DNA of 64,000 bases from Paragorgia papillata. Taxonomy: Eukaryota; Cnidaria; Anthozoa; Scleralcyonacea; Coralliidae. Positions 54,328 to 64,000 of this stretch are shown one piece after another. The stretch lies in the NCBI GenBank assembly GCA_035771165.1, contig JAWNZC010000353.1, forward strand, positions 681,501-745,500, written 5' to 3'. Each line of letters starts with the position of its first letter. Position 1 is the first letter of the stretch. Below the pieces are notes generated by a model. It worked only from the letters and a program-made list of their open reading frames with translations. It had not been told where the DNA came from and did no database searches. A program made the translations under genes and the position numbers.

Positions 54328-55570
54328 TGTAGTCTCCCTACTGTGTTGTCTTACAAATAGTTGACACTCATAATTTCACCAACACGCTTTCCCTATCTTA
54401 ATGTTCTTAGGAAAATCTAATAAAAATAATCTGATTACAGTACGGTGGACACTAAAATGTATGAATTTGTCAACAATGGCTAAAGAGTACTACTCTAGCA
54501 AGTATTGATATACTTATTCCTTCAGCAACACATTCTTTTTAGCTTCTGCGAGCAACAAACTGTTCATCCTCATTCCTAACAAGGCATACCCCATTCCTCT
54601 CAAGGCCAGAAGCAGCAACAAATCCAGCAACTAAATAAAAGTGAAAGAAAGAGAGAAACACACATAAGAAACACATTTACAATGTTATTAGTGAGTGATC
54701 AACCCTTCGCGGTTTGCAAATGCTACCCATTGGCACAGTGGTTAGCCAGACATCATCCTGACCGCTACGGACTACGGACTACACAATTTCTCGGATAGGA
54801 CTGGAACGAGTACTTCTGCGCATGTGTCTGAGTTTTACCGTCGTGAATCTGCTACGGTAAGTTTTCCAGAGATTTCTCGTAGTGTTGAGTACGTAAGCAT
54901 TTCTCATCTATTTTAAATATTTGCATCAAGTTTTTGTTGAATGTCTAACTTTTACAATCTGTCAAGATTACTTTGGAACCAGTTTGAATTTATTTACATT
55001 ATTTTTTTCATTATATTTTGGCAGATAAACGAACCTGTAGCTGTGTGTGTCAAAAGGAGATTTTATATTGCGCGAAATAATAAGGAAGTTTAATAAGTTG
55101 TTTTTGTCATGAGTCCAAATTATGACAGGCTTCTTTTTAGTTTCTAGGATTTCAATAACTTTACTCATATATTGGTACACTGTAGATGATATTTAAGATC
55201 TTTTAAATTTTTACAGTGTTTTAATATTTTTGACTTGGTGTATTTAATAATAACTTATTAAAAAAATTCAAATAGCATATAATAATAAAGGCACGACTTA
55301 AATTACCTTGTGTACACTAGTTTCAACTATTCTAGTATATGCAAATTATCCGTGATAAAATGGTTGATAACTGTTATTCCTTTATTGTTTCCAGTAAAAA
55401 TTCAGATCTATGCACTCAATCTTGTATAATTTCAGTTCTACGTTAAAGTAATTAAGTCTGTAACTTTAATTAAGCCTAAACTACCTTAAATCAGGTTTCT
55501 CCAGGTTTGTAAACACTGTATTTTCTGAGTTAAAAATTGCTATATTATTTTTAGTGGTTCATTCCGTTAG
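54328..55570. other. non-coding, upstream of the Myb/SANT-like exon
   Basis: A CTACG|GTAAGT donor-like site lies at 54854-54860 after an ATG-containing leader, and could be the 5' exon of the gene resumed at 55571. The phase with the downstream exon does not give an open reading frame, so the leader would be non-coding. The rest is AT-rich without features. Confidence 0.35.
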
Positions 55571-55728
55571 GATGATGCAAAAGACAGGAATCTTCTTACA
55601 GAAGTGAGAGTCATTGAACCATATTTAAATAAAACAGGCAGTAAAGAAGCAGGCCAAAAGTGGACCACAATATCTGCAAACCTAAGCTCTCATAATGGAT
55701 TTAATGAAAGCCCAAGAGACCAGCGTAG
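55571..55728 (+). pseudogene. Myb/SANT-like DNA-binding protein, 5' part of split exon
   Basis: After a CCGTTAG acceptor at 55570 the frame reads DDAKDRNLLTEVRVIEPYLN, then GSKEAGQKWTTISANLSS and FNESPRDQR. This is the first part of the Myb/SANT-like domain met in many cnidarian proteins (K..G...W..IA..L, then DQRSVR.R). The exon stops inside the domain because a BEL/Pao element is inserted; it resumes at 63143 in the same frame. Such domains also occur in transposon-encoded accessory proteins (for example Harbinger), so a host gene is likely but not certain. Confidence 0.62.
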
Positions 55729-55731
55729 ACT

Positions 55732-56264
55732 TGTTACGGCTAGCTTTCGATTTTGGCGACTCTATAACAGCCAGTAATGATCAATGCTATCACTCTTAAT
55801 AATAATAATATACATTTATATAGCGCTATTTCTAAGAGGTACCCAATAGCGCTTTACATAAATAGAAGACCTAAGTAAATTATATAAATATAGAATATAT
55901 TACAATAAGTAAAGTAACTGATTATTAATTAAGGGTCAACAAAAGCTCGATTAAAGAGAAATGTCTTAACTGTTGTCTTAAAAATGCCTAATGATGTAAT
56001 ACATCTAATGTCTTCTGGGAGGTTGTTCCAAAGCGTTGGTGGCAACTCTTGACACGTACACTCTAATATCGATTGACGTGTACGGTTCGATGTTCCTTTA
56101 ATGCCATTTAACATGAAATAAACGTTTATAAAGAGCGTACAACTTTTAACTCTTGACCAAGGTACGACCTTGCCCCGACTGTAGCGTGCTTCATCGCGCG
56201 CGCGGCCTTATGGGTAAAACAGGTAGCCTAAGAAAACTAGTGGGAGTTTGCACTACCACCTACA
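55732..56264 (-). repeat. BEL/Pao 2 3' LTR, with 247-bp insertion
   Basis: It runs from TGTTACGGCTAGCTTTCG to GCACTACCACCTACA in plus-strand reading. An insertion at 55798-56044 is flanked by ACTCTT (55792-55797, 56045-56050). Subtracting insertion plus duplication leaves exactly 280 bp, the length of the other LTR. Confidence 0.92.
55798..56044 (-). mobile_element. 5'-truncated non-LTR retrotransposon tail in the LTR (TSD ACTCTT)
   Basis: On the minus strand it begins with coding sequence PPTLWNNLPEDIRCITSLGI then FKTTVKTFLFNRAF and a stop. This is the C-terminal tail of a CR1/L2-type RT protein (W-N-x-L-P...IR...SL..FK..LK..LF). It then has a 3' untranslated part with an AAAGCGCTATT/AATAGCGCTA hairpin and ends in an (ATT)n tail. 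A target duplication of six bases flanks it. These are the features of a very short, recently copied non-LTR element. Confidence 0.82.
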
Positions 56265-56424
56265 TGGCTCCCCTAAAATAGTTAACAACCATTTTACATT
56301 CAATTAACATCTATTAATATCAACTGTTCTTACGACTGAATAAATGTCTCTTAATATAACTGTTCTAAGATTGTTCCCTTTAACTGTTCGTCCGCATTTC
56401 ACACGTAGCTCTCCGTCTGGGACT

Positions 56425-58059
56425 TCACCCGGTCTTCTCTGGCGCTTCTTCTGGCGACTCGACCAGTAAAACGAGCTTGTTGACTGGACGATCCAAGGTT
56501 GACCCACATGATGTCTGGATGGTAACTGATCGGACTAGACCCTTGTCATCTTTGTTTGAACTGGTCACTCTCGCTAGAGGCCACTGGTTTCTTGCACTGT
56601 TGACATCCATCAGCAAGACCACATCTCCTACTTTGAAGTTTCTACGTATCCTTGTCCACTTTGGTCTCGTCTGCAGATTCTGTAGATATTCTTTCTTCCA
56701 ACGAGTCCAGAACTCGTTGGATATGTGTTGTACTCGTCGCCATCGTCGCCTACAATACACGTCTTCGTCCAGAAATTTAACGGGAGGCGAAAATACCAGC
56801 TTTGTTTTAACGGTTAACAGCGCGTTGGGTGTTAGTAGTAGCGGTGAAAGAGGATCGCTCAACGTTTCCACGGTTAGGGGGCGACCGTTAACAATTGCTT
56901 CCGCTTCACAAATAAATGTGCGCAGCGATTCGTCATCTAATCGCTGACCGTGCTGCTTGATGAGAGCGTTCATGACGTTACAAACCGATCGAATCTGCCG
57001 CTCCCATACTCCTCCGAAGTTGCTCGCTGCTGCTGGGTTCTTGATCCAATCGATTCCTTCTTTGAGTAGCTTCGCCTTTATCTTGTTGTCATCTATCTCT
57101 TCAACTGCTTTTCTCAGCTCTCCTTCGGCTCCTACAAAATTTGTTCCTCGATCACTACGAAGCTCTCTGATGTTACCTCTGCGACTTGTGAATCGACGAA
57201 GCGCTTGTGTGAACGAATCCGTGTCCATTGAGTGTGTTATCTCAATATGCACGGCTCGGCTATCCATGCACGTAAACAAGGCTCCGTATCGCTTGATTTC
57301 CTTCCTGCCTTCTTTGACGTACCACGGACCAAAGTAGTCCATCGCGCAGTACGTGAATGGTGGCAAATCTTCGAGTCGTGACTGTGGTAGGTCTGCCATC
57401 TTTTGTTCGCCCGCACTTAATCTCAGGTGTCGGCAAGTGACACACTCTGAAATAAACTGTCGAACCACTGTGTTTCCGCTGATGATCCAATAACCGAGGG
57501 TACGTAATTCATTGAGGGTTATGCCTCTGCCACTGTGACGCGTCTTGGCGTGAATATGACTGACAATCAGCTTCGTTGAGTTTCCTGCCTTCGCTAGGAT
57601 GACTGGTGTCTTCAGCTTATCTGCAAAATTGGCTCTTCTTATCCTTCTTCCGACTCTTAGAATACCTTCGGAATCCACAAATGGATCTAGAGTATGAAGA
57701 GGGCTTGTCTTCTTCATGGCTGCTTTCTTCTTCTTATCTGATTGACGACTGCCAGACGTGGAGTCAGCTTGAATGTCCTTTAGACTCTTTATCTCAGCTG
57801 CAAATGCGTCAGCCTGCATGAGCTTAACGATCTCCACCTCGGCTTCTTCCAAGTCTTTAACGGTTATCAGTGAACTTGCTGAGACTTTATCTCTACTCTC
57901 ACTCTCGAGTTCGCCGTCTGTCGACTTGTCGTTATTGGCCATTATTCTCTCCTTCAGTTTCTTCTTATATCTTAGACAGATTGCCACTGCTGTTTTCATA
58001 GTCTTCCAGCTTGAGAAACGCTCCAGTCTGCTGAGCATATCGTTCTTCTCTGTCACCAT
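56425..58059 (-). CDS. BEL/Pao 2 integrase, intact frame (544 codons)
   Basis: The frame starts in the linker before the integrase, then shows the HHCC zinc finger (HIHAKTRHSG, then ECVTCRHLRL). The core follows: YCAMDYFGPWYVKEG (first catalytic Asp), FTCMDSRAVHIEITHSMDTD, RELRSDRGTNFVGAE (second Asp), then ASNFGGVWERQIRSV (catalytic Glu). The C-terminal SH3-like domain has FKVGDVVLLMD and QWPLARV. All three DDE residues are present. The enzyme would join the element's DNA ends to the genome. It is cut off from its upstream polyprotein by a stop near 58080. Confidence 0.9.
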   Translation of the reverse strand: MVTEKNDMLSRLERFSSWKTMKTAVAICLRYKKKLKERIMANNDKSTDGELESESRDKVSASSLITVKDLEEAEVEIVKLMQADAFAAEIKSLKDIQADSTSGSRQSDKKKKAAMKKTSPLHTLDPFVDSEGILRVGRRIRRANFADKLKTPVILAKAGNSTKLIVSHIHAKTRHSGRGITLNELRTLGYWIISGNTVVRQFISECVTCRHLRLSAGEQKMADLPQSRLEDLPPFTYCAMDYFGPWYVKEGRKEIKRYGALFTCMDSRAVHIEITHSMDTDSFTQALRRFTSRRGNIRELRSDRGTNFVGAEGELRKAVEEIDDNKIKAKLLKEGIDWIKNPAAASNFGGVWERQIRSVCNVMNALIKQHGQRLDDESLRTFICEAEAIVNGRPLTVETLSDPLSPLLLTPNALLTVKTKLVFSPPVKFLDEDVYCRRRWRRVQHISNEFWTRWKKEYLQNLQTRPKWTRIRRNFKVGDVVLLMDVNSARNQWPLARVTSSNKDDKGLVRSVTIQTSCGSTLDRPVNKLVLLVESPEEAPEKTG

Positions 58060-58079
58060 GTTCGTGTTGACGTGAACCT

Positions 58080-58523
58080 TTACTTCTGGGTCAGCTGCGC
58101 ATATACGTGAAATCTCCTCGACTCGTTATTAATGTAGCCTAGGACAACCTTGCTGTCGGTCCAGTAGTATTCTTCTAAACCGTTGTAATCCAGCTCTTTC
58201 TTTAGCACGTCTGCTATCTTCACGGATACTGCCGCGGCGCCCAACTCCAGTCTCGGAATGCTTATGGGCTTCTTCGATGCTACTCTTGCTTTTCCCATCA
58301 TGAACGAAAGTTGCACTGTCCCGTGTTCGTCTACTAGCCTTAGGTAAGAACACTGGCCATATCCTGTAGTAGATGCATCCGACATCGTATGAAGCTGAGC
58401 TGACTTGACTTTCCCAAAGTCTGATGGCTTCGAGCTCCTTGGCACGTTTACGTCTTCAAGTAGGAAGAGTTCGTTCCTCCATTTCTCCCATCGCATACGA
58501 ATCTCGTCACCGATTGGTTCATC
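58080..58523 (-). pseudogene. BEL/Pao 2 RNase H, truncated by deletion
   Basis: The frame gives QLHTMSDASTTGYGQCSYLR (first Asp), KKPISIPRLELGAAAVSVKI (Glu) and YYWTDSKVVLGYINNESRRF (third Asp). It then breaks at HVYAQLTQK. The usual next segment (NR-x-x-x-I, NPADxxSRG, W-GPxFL) is absent and integrase linker follows at once, so a block of the order of a hundred or more codons has been deleted. An in-frame TGA at 58524-58526 stands where tryptophan is usual (KDCW-DEP). Confidence 0.8.
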
Positions 58524-59390
58524 TCAACAATCTTTAGTGTTGCAGATGTCTTGTAATATCTTCTTTCCTACCAACACTACTGGGGCGACGAATCCCAGAG
58601 GATCGTAAACCGAGCTTATCGTGGCTAGTATTCCTCTTCTCGTGCAGGGTAGATCCTTCAGCTGTATCTGGAACTTGAACGTGTCGGACTCGATACACCA
58701 GTGCACACCAAGCGCTCGTTCGGTGGGCAACTTATCCTGACCTAGGTCTAGGCCTTTGATCTCTTTAGCTCTATCTTCTTCGGGTATCGATTCGATTACT
58801 TTGCGGCTGTTGCTAACGAACTTGGTTAGATTGAACCCGCCTTTCTTGCACATCGACTTCGCTCCCCACACCACGTCTACCGCTTCTTCGTCTGTACAAA
58901 CTGATTCAACATATCATCAACATAGAAGTTTCTTCTCAGAGTGTCCGCTATGTCAGATCCAAATTCTTTCTCGTAATCATCAGCTGTGCGCCTCAGGGCG
59001 AAATTAGAACATCCTGGTGATGATGCGCCACCGAACAAATGGACGGTCATGCAGTAATCTACCGGTTCTTTTGCCAGATTCGCGTCGGGCCACCACGAAA
59101 AACGTAGGTAGTCTTGATCTGGTTTTGTCACATTGACTTGGTAGAACATCTTTTCCACATCAGCCATTATGGCAACTCTTTCTTGTCTGAACCTTGTCAG
59201 CACGCCGGTCAATTTGCTTGTTAGGTCTGGTCCTTGCAAGAGATGATCATTCAGTGAATCTCCTCGATACCGAGCTGAACAGTCAAACACAACTCTAAGA
59301 CTGTCAGATTTCCTTCGATGATATACACCGTGATGGGGCAAGTACCACACGTGACCTTCGCTTGCCGCTAGATTCTCGTCTTTTACTTTG
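58524..59390 (-). pseudogene. BEL/Pao 2 reverse transcriptase
   Basis: [40 protein letters not shown] and [20 protein letters not shown] (first catalytic Asp) are followed by [20 protein letters not shown] and [14 protein letters not shown], with the YVDD active site at about 58920. The polymerase motifs are all present. The frame slips just after YVDD (58877-58900) and continues with [19 protein letters not shown] and [20 protein letters not shown], the start of the connection region. Two frameshifts (near 59395 and 58890) inactivate it. Confidence 0.85.
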
Positions 59391-60116
59391 CTAGTATCCT
59401 TTGTCTATTATGCTGTTCATGAAGTTGACATAATCACCACGATATTTGTCGTCGGCTGAAAGTTTCTTCTTCAGACTCTTCAGGCGTTGTTCCGCTTGTG
59501 AACGGTTATTTGGAAGGTTAACGTTTTCTCGCTTGAATGGTAATGGCATCTCGTAGTGCGAGTCTTCACGATGTACAATTCCAGTTCCGACTTTCTTTAG
59601 GAACTCACGATCTTCCATTGACATTGCCAGTCCTTTCTCCTTTTCGGAAAAGTCTAGTTCAAACATTCTCTCTACGGTTCTAGGAGTTATTTCTTCCTTT
59701 ATCTTTCTCTCTGCGACGATGCATCCTAATGATTCATTTTTATCTTGTATTTGCGTTCTATTACAGTGGGTTGTACCATTGTTCTCCTGGCCTACTGGAC
59801 AATTTACATACCAGCCAAGGATTGAACGTACTGCATATGGTTCAACGTCCTTTCCGTGAACTACTTCTCTTGGACGTAGAGCTTTCGGACAGTTAAGGCC
59901 AATCAGGAGACCAACTTCCACATCCTCCATATATGGGGTCAATTGCTCGCTTACTTTCTGCAGATGTTGAAACTTCCTCGCAACTTCCGGTCTTGGTATT
60001 TCTTCTCGGTCCGTCGGTATGTGTTGTCTCACATAGCTTCTGGGAAGATCTAGACATACGTCGTCTTGCTGATAGTTGACTGCTACTAGTCCATTTACCA
60101 CCTTTGTGTTGATCTC
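59391..60116 (-). pseudogene. BEL/Pao 2 protease-RT spacer
   Basis: The frame reads VGLLIGLNCPKALRPREVVH and EPYAVRSILGWYVNCPVG, the IG-x-N/D and LGW-x-x-G motifs between protease and RT. It then has MFELDFSEKEKGLAMSMEDR and YEMPLPFKRENVNLPNNRSQ, the lead-in to the RT fingers. It is in frame with the protease frame upstream except for a single TAA at 60117-60119. One nonsense change therefore separates two otherwise continuous parts. Confidence 0.78.
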
Positions 60117-61037
60117 TTATGTACCATGCATGGTTGTTAGCACCAACGTTGTGTCACCACCTTCAATACCAAGCTCTTTCATTGTTTCTTCCTTGATAAA
60201 TGTTCCACCACTTCCACTGTCTAATAGGGCGTACACTTTAACCCTCTTCTCTGGTTTACTCTTGTGGTATACCCACACATGTACTATACCCATATTGACG
60301 GGAACATCACCAGCTTCAGTGATACTACATACCGTGAATGAGTTGTTTACTCGCTCTTGATGGTTTTCCTCTACGTCGTGTGTTTCTCCTTTCTCGTTAT
60401 ATTTCTTATACGTATTTCCGTTTCTCTTGAACTTCGGCTTCCAATCGGAGTCGTGCAGCACTGAAGGATGTTTCTTCTCACACGTCTTGCACGTCATCTT
60501 ATCGTTGCATTTGCTAGAAATATGTCCTGGTTTTAGGCATCCAAAACATAGTCCTTTATCTCTAATGAAGTCCTTACTGTCGTCTAGGATCTTATCGTTG
60601 CATTTGCTAGAAATACGTCCTGGTTTTAGGCATCCAAAACATAGTCCTTTATCTCTAATGAAGTCCTTACGGTCGTCTAGGGGCTTCTTATGGAATTCAT
60701 CGCACTCGCTCAGATCATGCGGTGTAGAGCACAATTTGCACCTTTTGGAACTAGGCTTATTAGAGTCCTCTTCCCTTTCCTTGATCTTGGTATCAAAGCT
60801 TCTGGTACCCTTTCCTCTTCCATATCTGCCGCTGTTGCCAGATGTAACCTTGCCATCTTCTTCCTTCGACTTCTCTAGGAACTCTTCTGAAAACACTGGA
60901 TCTGTAGCTAGGTCAGCCTGCTCAGTAACAAACTTGGAAAACTCACCAAAGCTCGCATTTCTACGTTGGCTACTTCTTATTCTGCTAGCTCTCTCCGCCC
61001 ATTTATACTTCTTAGATATAGTGGTAACTTCTCCCAC
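60117..61037 (-). pseudogene. BEL/Pao 2 gag C-terminus with duplicated zinc knuckle, and protease
   Basis: From the N-terminus: a basic linker, CKLCSTPHDLSECDEFHKKP (first zinc site), two copies of RDKGLCFGCLKPG[R/H]ISSKC, then CKTCEKKHPSVLHD. After this comes the aspartic protease, VYALLDSGSGGTFIKEETMK with active site DSGS. The two identical-looking knuckles come from a 93-bp in-frame tandem duplication. The frame overlaps the upstream gag frame by 61 bases in a different register, so a frameshift lies near 61000. Confidence 0.85.
60498..60683 (-). repeat. 93-bp in-frame tandem duplication of a zinc knuckle
   Basis: CTTATCGTTGCATTTGCTAG begins at 60498 and again at 60591, and the 93-bp units differ only at a few bases (for example CTTACTGTCG versus CTTACGGTCG). 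The period is 31 codons. Confidence 0.9.
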
Positions 61038-61668
61038 AGCCGTCGCAGAACCTGAGCCGTATTCAAGTCATCCATGTAGGGCATGCCGGTCGTTGCATTC
61101 TTCGCTTGCTCCAATGCAATGGCAAATTCTTGCCTGTCCTTGGCCTTTACTGATGACCAGTTAGTCAGCCTGCTGATGTGTGCATTCGCAACCTTGAAGG
61201 GATCCCCAAAATGCTTCTTTAACAGGGCTTTAGCTTCGCCATACGAGTCTTTCGATTTCATTTGAGTGCATCCTTTAATTACCTCCTTCGCCTTGCCGAT
61301 GGTGTACTGGTCCAAGAAGTATAACCGTTCGATAGGGATCTCCACTTTAGATTCTATGAGAGTTTCAAATGCATTAGTAAATGTCGAGTAATCCATCGCG
61401 TCTCCAGAAAACATGGGGGGTTTATGAAATGGCAGTGAACTTCGGACTTGTTGGACCATTATCATTTCAGAAATGTTAGCCTGTTTCTGTTGTACTTTAA
61501 GAAATTCCTGATACATGCTGTCACTTAATAGCAGAGAACTGGGGTCTTAGTTAATTGTTTCTTCAGTATTTTGTTGGGCATCTCTGAAGTTCTGGCAAGC
61601 ACTAGGTAATTCTTCTGGAGGTCTTGTGGGATTATTATTTCCTGTAGCAAATGGTGTTGCACTCGGAT
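60977..61668 (-). pseudogene. BEL/Pao 2 gag capsid region (DUF1759-like)
   Basis: LPFHKPPMFSGDAMDYSTFT, then ERLYFLDQYTIGKAKEVIKG and YGEAKALLKKHFGDPFKVAN, follow the DUF1759 pattern of BEL capsid (P.F.GD...Y..F...F..L, then L..Y..G.A...I.G, then Y..A...L...FG). The part nearer 61660 reads MNPSATPFATGNNNPTRPPE in another register with a stop near 61545. The gag is therefore broken twice before this frame opens at 61516. Confidence 0.8.
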
Positions 61669-62829
61669 TCATTGGAGAGGGAGTGAGGGACTCACATTTT
61701 CTTTAGAACCTGGCTTTACATGTCTGGAGCTAGAAACTATCACATCATTCAAAGACTCAAGGAGTTCGCCATCCTTCGGGATGTTAGGCTTTACTGTTGG
61801 GCTTGTAAGGGAGGTTGCTCCCATGGCTGCTCGTATTGGCTCTGATGGGCCCACTACACCATTACTAACTGGAACTGGTTGAACTAGTTTGCTTGTGGTA
61901 GGGTTGTGTGGTAGACCTTGGGTGACAATTGGTGTAGAATACTGTACTTGCATGGAGTCAAGTTTATTGTTCAAGTCATTGTCAATTTCTTCCCGTTCAA
62001 ACTGCTCATAAATTCGTTCTTCAGCCTTGGCCTGGGCTATCATTCGCTTTAGCTCAAGTTCCTCAGCAGCCATTTTCAAAGCTTGACTTTCTTTTAAAAA
62101 GGCTGCCTTAATCTCTAGTGAAGCTGTTTTGGCTTTAGCTTGAATCAAGTATGATCGGCTAGAAGACCCACATGCTGACGAGCGCTTGGAATGAGAGTAC
62201 TTAGATTTTGAACTTCTACCAAACTCTTCTTTTCCAGATGCCTTTGCTTCATTCAGGTAATCAACTATGCTTTGCTTAAATGTAAATATTTCCTTATCGT
62301 GCAAATCATACCACTCAATTGCGTGTTGTATTTCATCTTCATCATCTAAAGTCTTCAAGTAATTTTCATGTACATCTTGCATCAAGACAAATAACTCGTC
62401 TAATTCCCTTGTTTCTATTCGCACTAGTTTTTGGTTTGAAAAGCCAGACAGTAGTGGTTTAATCTTGTTCATTTGTTTGGTGATATTTGACAAAGCAGTT
62501 TTTCGATCGTTCTTCGTTTTATCTACTCTATATTGCCTACCTTTCTCTGTAGGTACTTTCTTTCGGGCTCCGTCTTTGGTGTTTTCGTTGTATTCGGGTC
62601 TTGGGATTCCTGTGGTTCGATCATCCGCTGCACTTTCTTTGTCTGGTCTCGCAGGCGCATTATCCTTTGCCAACGTAGCCAAAACGTTTATTCCTATTAA
62701 GTCAGAGAGTTCTTTTCCAGCTTCCTTTCCGTAATCCTTAGCACTTTCTGGCATTTGTAGAGCTCCTGCACTTTCTTGGAAATCCTGTAGGCCGGCGTTG
62801 GAATTTTCCAAAGTTTGTTGTTCTTCCAT
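61669..62829 (-). pseudogene. BEL/Pao 2 gag N-terminal coiled-coil region
   Basis: The ATG at 62829 lies about 30 bases inside the 5' LTR. The 386-codon frame has KKVPTEKGRQYRVDKTKNDR, a helix-rich LDELFVLMQDVHENYLKTLD segment and a serine/lysine-rich hinge. A long coiled coil follows: KAKTASLEIKAAFLKESQAL and ELELKRMIAQAKAEERIYEQ. This is the usual N-terminal half of BEL gag, which mediates particle assembly. The frame stops at 61669 through a frameshift; the protein should continue into the capsid region. Confidence 0.78.
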
Positions 62830-62859
62830 ATTGTCGCCAAAGACAATCTAAGGTCGTAC

Positions 62860-63139
62860 TGTTACCGCTAGCTTTCGATTTTGGCGACTCTATAACAGCC
62901 AGTAATGATCGATGCTATCACTCTTGGCGCGTACACTCTAATATCGATTGACGTGTACGGTTCGATGTTCCTTTAATGCCATTTAACATGAAATAAACGT
63001 TTATAAAGAGCGTACAACTTTTAACTCTTGACCAAGGTACGACCTTGTCCCGACTGTAGCGTGCTTCATCGCGCGCGCGGCTTTATGAGTAAAACAGGTA
63101 GCCTAAGAAAACTAGTGGGAGTTTGCACTACCACCTACA
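62860..63139 (-). repeat. BEL/Pao 2 5' LTR
   Basis: 280 bp, TGTTACCGCTAGC... to ...ACCACCTACA in plus-strand reading (TG...CA). It matches the left LTR at all but about six positions. The primer site should be the minus-strand sequence starting GTACGACCTTAGATTGTC just inside. Confidence 0.92.
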
Positions 63140-63142
63140 CTG

Positions 63143-63741
63143 GTAGTGTACGTGAAAGGTTTAATAAGCTTCTAAATGATTTTAAGGATAAAACTAGAGC
63201 AGAGTTGGCTGGCTCTGGAATTGCACCAGATCCACTGACAGAGAATGAAACATTATTAGAAGAAATTGCGGAAATCATGAAAAATGTAGATTTTGGGCAG
63301 GCTTCTGCCAGCAAAATTTCACAAAATGAAGAGAGAGAGAGATGGCACTTAAACTCAGAGATCAAGCTATGATGACATGGAGCAAAACACAGAATGAAAG
63401 TTCAGATGTGCTATGTTGTGAATCTGATGACTCAGATTCCAAAAGCAATACAACCCCTGTAAAGAAAAGGAAGAGAAGAAGTGGTACTGAAGCCTTAGAG
63501 TACCTTCAGCAAAAAAGGTCTGTTGATGCAGAAATTAGAAGAGAGGAGTTGGCCTTTCGCAAAGAGCAAGTTGAAGTTGAAAAACAAAAGCAGGAACAGT
63601 TACTAGAGCAATCCAAGCAACTAATGAGCAGGCTACTCTACAACAACAACAATTTAATGTGATGCAGCAGCAAATGCAACAACAGATGCAACTGCAAAGT
63701 AAAACTATGATGGCATTGGTTGAAAGGCTTGGTAAACAATA
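63143..63741 (+). pseudogene. Myb/SANT-like protein, 3' part, with two frameshifts
   Basis: After the element the frame continues SVRERFNKLLNDFKDKTRAE and LAGSGIAPDPLTENETLLEE, completing the Myb/SANT-like domain. At 63330-63342 an (AG)n run shifts the frame; the next block reads MALKLRDQAMMTWSKTQNES, a basic KKRKRRSG nuclear signal and RREELAFRKEQVEVEKQKQE (coiled coil). Near 63625 a second shift leads into a glutamine/methionine-rich tail, MQQQMQQQMQLQSKTMMALV, with a stop at 63741. The layout (Myb/SANT, nuclear signal, coiled coil) is complete, but the insertion and both shifts disable it. Confidence 0.65.
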
Positions 63742-63919
63742 AGAGAAAACTTGCTAAATATAACTACCTTTGCAAGTATATGTTAACGTTAATGTGTGAA
63801 AGACATTCATTTAGTTATCAGAACTGATCATTACATTTTGTAAAAAGAGAATTTTTAAACATACGGGTGCACTGTTTGAACTTATCATGAGCCCGCATTA
63901 CATAAAACTTTTGTATTTA

Positions 63920-63964
63920 AATAAAATGTTAGCAAATGTTAACTTGTTATAGTATGTCAATAAA
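63920..63964 (+). other. polyadenylation signals
   Basis: AATAAA occurs at 63920-63925 and again at 63959-63964, about 180 and 220 bases after the stop of the Myb/SANT-like frame. They are plausible 3' end signals for that gene. Confidence 0.45.
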
Positions 63965-64000
63965 GATAACATATTTGTATGTTTCTCAAAACATGTAACT

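Larger units (their letters stand above)
55732..63139 (-). mobile_element. BEL/Pao retrotransposon 2
   Basis: On the minus strand the element has a 5' LTR (62860-63139), gag, zinc knuckles, protease, RT, RNase H, integrase and a 3' LTR (55732-56264) in BEL order. Without its 253-bp insertion the 3' LTR is also 280 bp; the two differ at about six positions. GTAG stands outside both ends (55725-55728, 63143-63146) with three ambiguous bases between it and each TG/CA end, and joining them restores the frame of the host exon. A short purine tract (GGGGAG on the minus strand) precedes the 3' LTR. Gag and pol carry several stops, frameshifts and one deletion, so it is not autonomous, but the integrase frame is complete. 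Confidence 0.92.

Noticed and set aside
54725..54800. A-box-like GGCACAGTGGTTAG
   Set aside because: No B box follows at the expected distance and no acceptor stem pairs.

Overview
The window looks like AT-rich nuclear DNA from a marine invertebrate animal, most likely a cnidarian. It has split genes with GT/AG borders, scavenger-receptor cysteine-rich (SRCR) exons, BEL/Pao and Ty3/gypsy LTR elements, APE-type non-LTR fragments, Penelope-like DNA with GIY-YIG and hammerhead motifs, and very many small inverted-repeat transposons. The taxonomic call is inference from this mix; no gene here pins a species. Most of the 64 kb is transposon-derived, often one element inside another, and host coding sequence is sparse.

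Layout. 0-3.3 kb: decayed LTR-element DNA on the minus strand, BEL-like gag joined to Ty3/gypsy gag-protease-RT. 3.5-11.4 kb: a foldback MITE carrying RFX-type X-boxes, non-LTR reverse transcriptase (RT) fragments, palindromic MITEs, and a 540-bp hAT-like element with an 8-bp target duplication sitting in an RT gene. 11.6-16.2 kb: two 324-nt SRCR exons on the minus strand. 16.5-18.5 kb: a near-perfect 782-bp tandem duplication and a long ACTCC array. 18.9-24.1 kb: the most interesting object, a 5.2-kb element with perfect 49-50-bp terminal inverted repeats (TIRs) and a 5-7-bp target duplication. It encloses about 14 copies of a 201-bp satellite with two alternating variants, plus a small spliced acidic reading frame near its right end.

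26.6-27.2 kb: a probable 5' end of a gene behind three imperfect ~110-bp repeats. 27.6-35.8 kb: a PIF/Harbinger-like MITE, then an old BEL/Pao element (plus strand) broken by a 1.28-kb foldback and many frameshifts. 36-46 kb: MITEs, one short first exon, a second hAT-like element, foldbacks, a dead SRCR exon and a TTAA-flanked element holding a coding exon. 46.9-50.6 kb: Penelope-like DNA, split by a third hAT-like element, and a complete minimal hammerhead ribozyme fold. 51.2-54.3 kb: a 3.1-kb palindrome with another palindrome inside. 55.6-64 kb: a Myb/SANT-like gene whose coding exon is split by a younger BEL/Pao element (minus strand, LTRs 280 bp and about 98% alike, integrase frame intact); one LTR itself holds a 247-bp non-LTR fragment.

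The genes do not form a pathway. What links the window is nesting: hAT-like element in non-LTR RT, hAT-like element in Penelope, foldback in BEL, non-LTR tail in LTR, BEL in Myb/SANT gene. These order the insertions in time and allow several ends and target duplications to be placed to the base.
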